NCBI RefSeq assembly: GCF_001039355.2
Contig: NW_019775602.1
Coordinates: 373,349-437,348, forward strand
From: Lingula anatina
Lineage: Eukaryota > Brachiopoda > Lingulata > Lingulida > Lingulidae
Direction of reading: 5' to 3'
Length of the DNA: 64,000 bases
The notes under the pieces were generated by a model that worked only from the letters and a program-made list of their open reading frames with translations, was not told where the DNA came from and did not search any database. The translations under genes were made by a program, and so were the position numbers. This document shows, in pieces, positions 24,241 through 34,292 of this stretch. The number at the start of each line of letters is the position of its first letter. Position 1 is the first letter of the stretch.

Positions 24241-24282
24241 TAAGCCAACTCTTCACAGATCTCCCCACTGATCATAAAAAAG

Positions 24283-27200
24283 ATGGTGCAAGTTACATGC
24301 GGCAAGTGGGCGGTGGCGGCTCTGTTGCTGGTCCTGGGCATGTCTATACGTAAGTGTTTATCATCACTAGTTAAAGTTTCCCAAATGATTCCTCGAAATT
24401 ATAGCAATTGTATCCTACTCAAGGTTCAATTGTGGACCCGTCCCTACACGTGAATTCGATTTTTATATGATTTCTAATGAGAAAACTGTTCCTGAAGAGG
24501 ACAACAATTCTTCATTTCGGCGGGAAAACTGCCATTAAACGGATTTTCCGGGATAAGCGACAAATTTCCCATAGTTACCAATGGCTAATAAGTCCGTCCT
24601 GATATTCAAAGTTAGCCAATCTTTTCAAAAGTATTTTTGTAATAATAAACTCTTAAAAACCTATGAAGGTCCACGTGGTCCGATGGCATGTGCATATTTC
24701 AGCATAACTGCGTTAATCGCCGTTTTGGTGCTAACTTGGAATTTATTACATGTATATTGTCATGTGTTGTTTACATAAATATAGATGATTGAGTGAGGTG
24801 AATCATTGCAACATGTCCACGGCCTCTGCCACACCCCCTTAAGCAGCCTCTTCTAGGACCCTTGCCATGACTTCTTAGTCTTATTTGACAAATTTCAAAT
24901 CATTTGGTTACAAGATGTTGCTGCCATTGTTGATGTACATCCTCTGGGCCACACTTACATGCTTTTACTGTGGAATTTTGAATCTCAGCTGAAGAGTTGC
25001 TATCCCTTAAATGACTGACCAGTCATTTATATGAAACCGCCATGTTTTCTTTCAGAAGGAAATAGCAACATGTGTCATGTACCAGGAAGTCCGCCATGAC
25101 AGAGAGTCCGGGACCAGATATTTTGGAAACCAGAGGTCCGTATCCCTGGTTTGTGAAATAACGGTTCCCGGAGTCTGACACATGGTAATTGGGTATGATA
25201 TACAGGGTCCTCCGGACCCCTCATTTTACCGGACCCCACAGGCATATTTTGATACATATCCTATGGACATTATTAATGAAATACCGATATTTTTTGGTAG
25301 TTACACTACAGAAGCTTTTTTGGTATTTCAAAAATAAAAGTCAAAAATTATTATAATTTACATTTCAGAGAGCTACAATACTATTCTTGCTTATTTAGAT
25401 AATTTTAGAATATTGATCAGCTGAAGAAAGTTAAAAAAATATATATAAATTACTTTGTTTCCAGCCCTAGATCTGATGCATTATCAAAACAAAATTACCA
25501 CTTCACTTCTCATCAGACATCCATTTGTAATAAAACAGAAACGATTCTGATTTTTGTTTCAAAAATAAAATGAATGATAAAAGGAATAAATATGGAGCAG
25601 GAAGAGGAGAGCAGATATCATATCATGACAGTAACCCTGGTTTTCCTTCCCTAAATTTGAATTTTTATAAACTTTAAAAAATTTAAACTAAAATGTGAGA
25701 AACGGTTGCAAACAAAAATGTGCTGTATTGCGTTACAAAGAAGTATGTTAAAAGGCTGCATCAGTGATATAATTTTTAAGCCAGGGACACCTTTTCTCCT
25801 GAAAACTGTTAAAATGTGACAAATTCATGAAATTTCATGGACATTTATTCTAACAAATGTGCGCCTGGGGTAGTAAGCAACCCCACCCGTGTGAATAGGG
25901 TTAAGAGATCGGTGCCCACTGAACCATGTGTGCGTATACCCAGAGCAGGGACCTGTATCTCGAAAGCTTCGCTATGATGCGCACGTGCGCGAGCATGGCG
26001 AGCGTGCGCTATTTGCTAGTGCGATTGCACCCACCTGTTATCTCGAAGCCTTTGCAAACGCAACGCACTTATAACCTCAAACTCTACTAAAATTCGATTG
26101 CCGCATAAAGTGAAGACGTCATAACAGCGTTGAGGGTCTGCCGCTAGATGGCGTGGGGGTGAAAGCAGTCCTAAAATCTCGCAGAATCTCGCTCGCGTCT
26201 TTACACAAGAGTTTAACATGGAGCGTGGGCACTCGTCGCTGACTGTGAACCAACTCAAACGCAAATTACTTGAATGTGGTGCCATAACAACTGGAAGAAC
26301 CTGGATTGATTGAAAGGTATGAGTTTTCTTTTCATTTAGTGCTTGAAAAACATGAATGCTAACTATTTTCCTTGAAAAAAATCAAAGATTAGTCTAGGTG
26401 TGTGTGAGTGTCAAATCTGTCATGTTACAGTATGTAGACTATGTGCGAGTACGCTCATATTTTGTTTAAGTAGCACGAAAGACGAAGATTTTTTATACTT
26501 AGTAAATGTACTTATTTATTTTCTTCATAAGGTTCTCCAAAGAAGGCCCATAATATTGGGGGCAAACTGTCAGTTTCAGGACCCCAGGCCAGCCAACTTC
26601 AGTAATAGAGCAGGATACAATGATTACTTCAGGAATCTTACCTATCACTTCACATCAGTGTCAAAGATTGTTGTAGCCACCAGATATGCCTAAACAAAAT
26701 GTAATTTTTTTCACCATGACGCAAATCAAGAGGTTGTTTTTATTTATAGGAATATCATAATTACAAATACTGATATTTGAAGTATTTGACACCAATAAAA
26801 TGTCAAAAAACAATTCAATAAGCGAAGCTTGGACTGACACAATTACTGACACATTGGTGAGTAGTGTTCAGTCTCAAAATAATAGACATTGAGGAAGGTC
26901 ACGGTGCGACCGAATGCTTTGTTTCTGCTTTTTCATTTTTTGTAGAAAATGACACTTTTAAATTTATTATTATTATCAATAGACTACACAGATGAATTAA
27001 ATTCACCAGAAAATATAAAAGGATGTATGAAATGTTTCATTTTGAAATTTTTCTGCATCATAAAACATGACTTTAGCATTCTTCACGTGAATATTTACCG
27101 CAAGTTTTTCTATCAGAGGTACCAGTGATTCAATCAATTAAAAGCTTCCATGTTTTTGTTATATGTTTTATTATATGCTATTGTGACTAGCAACCCAAAC

Positions 27201-30200
27201 TTGCCACCATGTTTAATTACACGAAAGACACATTAAAATGAAGAATTATGGATACGCAGAGGCCTTTGCAACTAGTTTGTATCGCCGCAAATAATAGTCT
27301 CGAAACTAATGGTGATTTCGACATTAGCGCAAGGCCGGGATTTGCGAAGCTTTCGAGATATGGGATACCGCACGCTCGCCATGCTAGCGCACGTGCGCAA
27401 CATAGCAAAGCTTTCGAGATACGGAGCCCAGAAATCTATTTGGTGTTTCATCTGAGTGACGATAAAAATGGCCGACATGTATAAACATGTATTAAAAGAG
27501 GCGAGCGCGTAAATCCAGATGCTGTGTTCAAGAAAAATAGTGTGGCAGATGACTAAACAAACAAAAAAAGAGTGCAACCAGTCAGTTAATTATTTTCCTT
27601 GATTAAACAGTTTAAATAAACGGCAGCGACAAAAATGATGAACTGCGGTCTTCTGAAAATTACATCCACGGTAGTTTACTTCAAATAATGTTGAGTGACA
27701 CCATAAGCGTAATGCCAAGCCAATTACGTATTATGTATTAAGGAAAAAGTATGGCATGCGCAGATGAACAAGTCACATTAAATTGCTCTTGCTTAACAGT
27801 ATTGCATTTGATAGCAATACTACTGTACTGCTTTTCCTTACATTACAGAATTTATGCGTTTCGTAATGACAAGCAATGTCACGTAAAGATATAATGCTTT
27901 TGCATCAAAAACTCATTGGCGTGAACTCATTCAAGCTGATGACCTTGCAGCAGCACCGTATATCATTCTGAATTTTATCTAAGACTTTTGTTTTGTTTTA
28001 GCTGGCAAAGCGCAAGAGAATTCGTGTGGTCAATATGGACGTTGTGCGCCACCATTAACCTTCCAGCTACCGAACTTATTTGGATGCTATTTTTATAACC
28101 TGTTCGTTTTTGGAGGATCCTGCAACACCCAACCTACTACCACTTGTCAGTGCGTTTGCCTGAATGGTTTTAGCCAGGACGCAGGTGGCAATTGTGTAGG
28201 TAAGTCGCTGATATCAGTTGAAACTGTCGTTAAAACAATAATAAAAACAAACGACTTTGGCCAATAGACGGTCTTTAAGACATTTGGCTCAATGTGCGCT
28301 TGTATTTTATACTAATGAAAGTGAGCAGAAGGAAGTAAACATTAAACCCAGTGAAGAAAAAAAAATGCATGTGTAAAAAAATAGACGGAATTTGTATCAC
28401 AAGACACTACGTTTAGATGGTGTTCAGCAGAAAGACTTGGGACTTCTGTGATTTTTTCATTTTTCTTTAATTTAACAAACATTTTTAGATAAGGGGTTGT
28501 CTTGGAAGTTAAGCGATAGACTTTGTATTTCCTAAATTCGCCAGTAGTTTCAAATAATACATGAATATTTCTTATATATTTTTCAATAATTTTGTTCAAT
28601 TTCCCATAGGTGTGGAATGTCGGTGGAGTGGGGGGATACTTTGAACTTTCACTGTCCATCTTCACAAGACTTTGATAAGAAGGTTCACTTGCGACGTAAA
28701 TGACAGCTTATTTCTAAGTGACATTTCTAATTACGCGGGGATATACAGTTCATTTAATGATATACACAGACTGTAGTAGAAAGTGCAACATTCAATTCTT
28801 TTAATAATTTTCTTTCTTGTAGACATCAACGAATGTGCAGTAGGAATCCCATCCGGACTTGGTTCCAATTTACAAGTTTGCGTAGGTGACATCTGTGTTA
28901 ACACCGTTGGAGGCTACTATTGTACCCCTGATCTAGACGAGTGTACCTTAGGTACAAACAATTGTGCAGAAAATGCCACATGTACAAATACTGTTGGCAG
29001 TTTCAGTTGTTCTTGTTTGCCTGGCTTCAGTGGTAATGGCACAGCTTGTGATAATGTAGACGAGTGTTCCTTGGGTACAGACAACTGTGCAGAAAATGCC
29101 ACGTGTACAGACACAGTTGGCAGTTTCAGTTGTTCTTGTTTACCTGGCTTCACTGGTGACGGCACAACATGTAATGACGTGGACGAGTGTTCCTTGGGTA
29201 CAGACAACTGTGCAGAAAATGCCACATGTACAAACACTGTTGGCAGTTTCAGTTGTTCTTGTTTACCTGGCTTCACTGGTGATGGCATAAAATGTAATGA
29301 TCTGGACGAGTGTTCCTTGGGTACAGATAATTGTGCAGAAAATGCCACATGCAAAGACACCGTTGGCAGTTTCAGTTGTTCATGCTTGCCTGGCTTCACT
29401 GGTAACGGCACAACATGTAATGACGTGGACGAGTGTTCCTTGGGTACTGACAACTGTGCAGAAAATGCCACATGTACAGACACTGTTGGCAGTTTCAGTT
29501 GTTCTTGTTTACCTGGTTTCACTGGTAATGGCACAAAATGTAATAATTTGGACGAGTGTTCCTTGGGTACAGACAACTGTGCAGAAAATGCCACGTGTAC
29601 AGACACAGTTGGCAGTTTCAGTTGTTCTTGTTTACCTGGCTTCACTGGTGATGGCATAAAATGTAATGATCTGGACGAGTGTTCCTTGGGTAGAGATAAT
29701 TGTGCAGAAAATGCCACATGTACAGAAGCTGTTGGCAGTTTCAGTTGTTCTTGTTTAGCTGGCTTCACTGGTGAAGGCACAACATGTGCTAATTTGGACG
29801 AGTGTTCCTTGGGTAGAGATAATTGTGCAGAAAATGCCACATGTACAGACACTGTTGGCAGTTTCAGTTGTTCTTGTTTAGCTGGCTTCACTGGTGATGG
29901 CACAACATGTGCTAATTTGGACGAGTGTTCTTTGGGTACTGACAACTGTGCAGAAAATGCCACATGTACAGACACTGTTGGCAGTTTCAGTTGTTCTTGT
30001 TTAGCTGGCTTCACTGGTGATGGTACAACATGTGCTAATTTGGACGAGTGTTCTTTGGGTACTGACAACTGCGCAGAAAATGCCACATGTACAGACACTG
30101 TTGGCAGTTTCAGTTGTTCTTGTTTACCATTTTTCACCGGAGATGGTATAACATGTGTTGATACTAGAAGTAAGTAATACATTTCCTTTTTAGATGCATA

Positions 30201-30906
30201 ACTTGAAGCAAAATTAAAACGAAAAATATAAAAAAGCCCAACCGAAAGCTTTCCATTAACCGCAAAAGGCTGTTTCATTACTCTCAGTGCTTTACCATTA
30301 TAAGATGCATTTGTTTATTTGTAAAACATAATTTACATGTTTTACTATAGATGAAAATACGTGCCAAATAGTAATTTTTATATTAATATCTTGTAATACA
30401 CAGTGCACTAATATCAATAAATGAACAAATACCAATATTATGTTATACTAAATTTTTCCCACGTGTCTATTTTACTAGCTTGCCCAGGAGGTCCACCTGG
30501 AAGCGAATTCTGGGTAAAATCAAGCGATGGTACCAAATGTTTCCAGTTCTTTAGTGATCAATTAGATTATGCCAGTGCCAAGACGCAATGTAGTACAAAT
30601 GTCACAGGAAGCACACTGGCTATCATACTGAGCGAATCTCAAAATTCTGACGTAGAGGGCCTCATTCCAAATGTGTAGGTTTTTAGTGTCTTTTAGTATG
30701 TTTCTATTATACCATTGCACCATGTTCTTATTTCGTGTTACTAGCAGTGATGTGATGTTTGTTACACTTGTATAATAATTTTGTTTTTGTCATAATACAT
30801 GTGTTGCTACATGTCGTTATCTTGGTATAAATTGTAAAATGTAATATGGGCCGGTGGCCTAAATTACTGGAATAAATTATTATTATTATTAGAAACCTCC
30901 TGACGC

Positions 30907-30950
<44 letters not shown>

Positions 30951-31395
30951 CCAAATGTCGTAAAATTTTCCTTTGAATAATGTTAAACCGTGAACCAGTT
31001 GAGACAGGGTATTTTGACATATGTTAATATACCTGCATGTTTTTTTATTGTGTGTTAATGATAGTATTGCTGTCACAACTTTCTTTCACCAATACATTTC
31101 TCTACCCACAAAACAACACTGAATGGGGTACGAGTAATTATTCTTGTACATGGTTTTCAGAACAACTTCTGTCAAAAATTGGATTGGATTGGAACAGTCA
31201 ACCCCTGGTACTTGGGCGTGGTTGGACGGCTCCTCAACTGCAGGGTACATTAATTGGGACGGTAACAACGGCGGGACGGCACCCTCGAATGCTGATAAAG
31301 CTTGCGGTGCTATAAACAACAAACAAATTAAAAAGTGGAAGGAGCAAACATGTTCCGAACCAGGACAGTATATTTGTGAGGTGATCCTTCCTTAA
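24283..31395 (+). CDS. Gene B: secreted EGF-CTLD protein (680 aa, ten full EGF repeats)
   Basis: Exons 24283-24349, 28002-28199, 28823-30169, 30479-30674 and 31161-31395 join in frame (2043 nt with the stop). Residues 1-26 are a signal peptide (core AVAALLLVLGMSI), probably cut before QENSCGQYG. Residues 27-88 are an 8-Cys EGF-like module with the hydrophobic insert LFGCYFYNLFVFGG. Residues 89-537 hold a short 4-Cys EGF-like segment (DINECAVG) and ten 41-residue cbEGF repeats, nearly all [16 protein letters not shown]...FSCSC. Each has DxDEC or a close form, one NAT glycosylation site and an Asn/Asp-hydroxylation pattern. Residues 538-680 are a CTLD with WIGLEQ and a final YICEVILP; EPN/QPD and WND are absent. 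Two repeats carry Arg (SLGRDNC). Intron 1 (3.65 kb) is unusually long and contains family 3'-flank sequence and mobile elements, so exon 1 and the body may have come from different units. Confidence 0.87.
24525..25010 (+). repeat. Family 3'-flank sequence inside gene B intron 1
   Basis: Aligns with the 3' flank downstream of B' (34410-34690): shared phrases are TTACCAATGG, CATTCAAAGTTAG/ATTCAAAGTTAG, GGTCCACGTGGTC/GGTCACATGGTC, and TTTTACTGTG. The 176-bp repeat 24775-24950 is inserted within it. This is the same exon 1-to-3'-flank arrangement as at the orphan unit. Confidence 0.65.
24775..24950 (+). repeat. 176-bp dispersed repeat, copy 2
   Basis: Nearly identical to 22955-23130 and inserted in the 3'-flank-like block of gene B intron 1. 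Confidence 0.8.
25948..27429. mobile_element. Inverted-repeat DNA element of about 1.48 kb in gene B intron 1
   Basis: The left end (GTATCTCGAAAGCTTCGC, then GCGCACGTGCGC) is mirrored at the right (GCGCACGTGCGC, then AAAGCTTTCGAGATAC) over about 65 bp. Inside, at 26217-26315, a short plus-strand frame reads LTVNQLKRKLLECGAITTGR and then a stop; this resembles the start of a SAP DNA-binding motif. No transposase core was recognised. The target duplication is not clear. Confidence 0.65.
28200..28822 (+). other. Gene B intron 2
   Basis: Holds a 107-residue minus-strand open frame (28342-28665) that shows no recognisable family and is probably chance. Nothing else seen. Confidence 0.5.
30699..30890 (+). 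mobile_element. Truncated LINE 3' end in gene B intron 4
   Basis: Sequence ending GGAATAAATTATTATTATTATT, inserted after TTTTAGTA. The same intron in C and D runs straight from TTTTAGTAAC to the GA repeat without it. The insertion is shared with B' (32872-33063), so it predates that duplication. Confidence 0.65.
30912..30949. repeat. (GA)n microsatellite in gene B intron 4
   Basis: About 19 AG units. GA repeats lie at the same place in intron 4 of B' (33085-33117) and D (57015-57058), and shortened ones in A (about 11660) and C (about 47818). The microsatellite is therefore older than the gene duplications. Confidence 0.85.
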
Positions 31396-32017
31396 ACTGG
31401 TACGATATCATATACACGTAATCATGTTGTATGTGGACGCATATTAATCGGACGCACTTTTTGAATTATAGTTTTCGTTTAATTCTTTGTTAACCGGTGT
31501 TATTCTATAACGCATATACCCGTATGTATTGATGTTAAAATAATTGGAATATCAAACTTAATTGTACACTCAAGATTTAAAACGTTCATTCCCTTTTAGA
31601 ACCTTTTTTATTTATTCCCATCATTTTTCTTTATGTACAATGTCACACGAAAATATTACATCATATTTTTAATTTTTGCTCAAATCTTATATTAATGACT
31701 ATTTTGTGCATGTCTTAAAATATTGCTAATAGTAGAAGTTGCGTACGTCAATAAACACACTCATAAGTATGTAGTCTTCTGAACAGTGAGAGCCCACATT
31801 TGTGGTTATGTCGGAAGGTCAGTGAATAAGCAAACAATAAGCAAACTGACACGCCTCGACTTATCTTTTCAAAACTCTGCATTTCCCTTTTTATCAGTTT
31901 GGTATCCAGTGGATTCACAAGAAAACACGTCATTGGTTTATGTAAATTAACTTATTTCCATATAACGTGGCATAATGTATTTTGAAATTCAACACATTGT
32001 TTTGCCTTTAACTGAAC

Positions 32018-32023
32018 AATAAA
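32018..32023 (+). terminator. Candidate poly(A) signal of gene B
   Basis: AATAAA followed by TACCCGAAGCCACATATTGG. The same signal in the same context lies downstream of B' (34183-34188), C (49754-49759) and D (58034-58039). An alternative AATAAA is nearer, at 31750-31755. Confidence 0.35.
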
Positions 32024-32134
32024 TACCCGAAGCCACATATTGGGCACGTGTTTTACTCTTCATTTTCAGAACTCCATATTAGTGAGATTTCTCTTTAACA
32101 GCCTATATATATATGTGTTGTACTGGCCTCTTCA

Positions 32135-32135
32135 N
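32135..32135. other. Single N: probable assembly join
   Basis: To the left, the sequence is the family 3' flank (TGTTGTACTGGCCTCTTCA). To the right, it is mid-exon EGF coding sequence. The break is abrupt and inside a cysteine codon region. Confidence 0.7.
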
Positions 32136-33079
32136 CATGCAAAGATACCGTTGGCAGTTTCAGTTGTTCGTGCTTGCCTGGCTTCACTGGTGACGGCCAA
32201 ACATGTAATGATGTGGACGAGTGTTCCTTGGGTACTGACAACTGTGCAGAAAATGCCACATGTACAGACACAGTTGGCAGTTTCAGTTGTTCTTGTTTAC
32301 CATTTTTCACCGGAGATGGTATAACATGTGTTGATACTAGAAGTAAGTAATACATTTCCTTTTTAGACGCATAACTTGAAGCAAAATTAAAACGAAAAAT
32401 ATAAAAAAGCCCAACCGAAAGCTTTCCATTAACCGCAAAAGGCTGTTACATTACTCTCAGTGCTTTACCATTATAAGATGCATTTGTTTATTTGTAAAAC
32501 ATAATTTACATGTTTTACTATAGATGAAAATACGTGCCAAATAGTAATTTTTATATTAATATCTTGTAATACACAGTGCACTAATATCAATAAATGAACA
32601 AATACCAATATTATGTTATACTAAATTTTTCCCACGTGTCTATTTTACTAGCTTGCCCAGGAGGTCCACCTGGAAGTGAATTCTGGGTAAAATCAAGCGA
32701 TGGTACCAAATGTTTCCAGTTCTTTAGTGACCAATTAGATTATGCCGGTGCCAAGGCACAATGTGTTACAAATGTTACAGGAAGCACACTGGCTATCATA
32801 CTGAGCGAATCTCAAAATTCTGACGTAGAGGGCCTCATTCCAGATGTGTAGGTTTTTAGTGTCTTTTAGTATGTTTCTATTATACCATTGCACCATGTTC
32901 TTATTTCGTGTTACTAGCAGTGATGTGATGTTTGTTACACTTGTATAATAATTTTGTTTTTGTCATAATACATGTGTTGCTACATGTTGTTATCTTGGTA
33001 TAAAGTGTCAAATGTAATATGGGCCGGTGGCCTAAATTACTGGAATAAATTATTATTATTATTAGAAACCTCCTGACGC

Positions 33080-33117
<38 letters not shown>

Positions 33118-33562
33118 CCAAATGTCGTAAAATTTTCCTTTGAATAATGTTAAACCGTGAACCAGTTGAGACAGGGTATTTTGACATATGTTAATATACC
33201 TGCATGTTTTTTTATTGTGTGTTAATGATAGTATTGCTGTCACAACTTTCTTTCACCAATACATTTCTCTACCCACAAAACAACACTGAATGGGGTACGA
33301 GTAATTATTCTTGTACATGGTTTTCAGAACAACTTCCGTCAAAAATTGGATTGGATTGGAACAGTCAACCCCTGGTACTTGGGCCTGGTTGGACAGCACC
33401 TCAACTGCAGGGTACATTAATTGGGACGGTAACAACGGCGGGACGGCACCCTCGAATGCTGATAAAGCTTGCGGTGCTATAAACAACAAACAAATTAAAA
33501 AGTGGAAGGAGCAAACATGTTCCGAACCAGGACAGTATATTTGTGAGGTGATCCTTCCTTAA
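32136..33562 (+). pseudogene. Gene B': 3'-end-only copy of gene B (partial EGF array plus CTLD)
   Basis: Exons 32136-32342 (starts at the N), 32652-32847 and 33328-33562 are open and spliced as in gene B. They encode one partial EGF repeat ([12 protein letters not shown], like repeat 4 of B's full repeats), one full repeat and a whole CTLD ending YICEVILP. Exons 1-2 and most of the array are absent, and no promoter is present. Introns and 3' flank are almost identical to those of B at a period of about 2.17 kb. In exon 4, however, 32731-32776 is identical to gene C and differs from B. It may be a true partial tandem duplicate, a second haplotype placed in tandem, or a full gene cut by a collapsed gap. 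Confidence 0.7.
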
Positions 33563-34292
33563 ACTGGTACGATATCATATACACGTAATCATGTTGTATG
33601 TGGACGCATATTAATCGGACGCACTTTTTGAATTATAGTTTTCGTTTAATTCTTTGTTAACCGGTGTTATTCTATAACGCATACTCGTATGTATTGATGT
33701 TAAAATAATTGGAATATCAAACTTAATTGTACACTCAAGATTTAAAACGTTCATTCCCTTTTAGAACCTTTTTTATTTATTCCCATCATTTTTCTTTATG
33801 TACAATGTCACACGAAAATATTACATCATATTTTTAATTTTTGCTCAAATCTTATATTAATGACTATTTTGTGCATGTCTTAAAATATTGCTAATAGTAG
33901 AAGTTGCGTACGTCAATAAACACACTCATAAGTATGTAGTCTTCTGAACAGTGAGAGCCCACATTTGTGGTTATGTCGGAAGGTCAGTGAATAAGCAAAC
34001 AATAAGCAAACCGACACGCCTCGACTTATCTTTTCAAAACTCTGCATTTCCCTATTTATCAGTTTGGTATCCAGTGGATTCACAAGAAAACACGTCATTG
34101 GTTTATGTAAATTAACTTTTTTCCATATAACGTGGCATAATGTATTTTGAAATTCAACACATTGTTTTGCCTTTAACTGAACAATAAATACCCGAAGCCA
34201 CATATTGGGCACGTGTTTTACTCTTCATTTTCAGAACTCCATATTAGTGAGATTTCTCTTTAACAGCCTATATATATGTGTTGTACTGGCCT

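Noticed and set aside
28342-28665. 107-residue minus-strand frame in gene B intron 2
   Set aside because: No family resemblance and not kept in the matching intron of C or D.
28917-30278. Minus-strand open frame of 453 residues with KEHSS...[18 protein letters not shown] repeats
   Set aside because: It lies exactly over the EGF array of gene B. The 123-bp unit is a multiple of three and its complement happens to lack stops, so repetition keeps the frame open. It has no splice logic or family resemblance.
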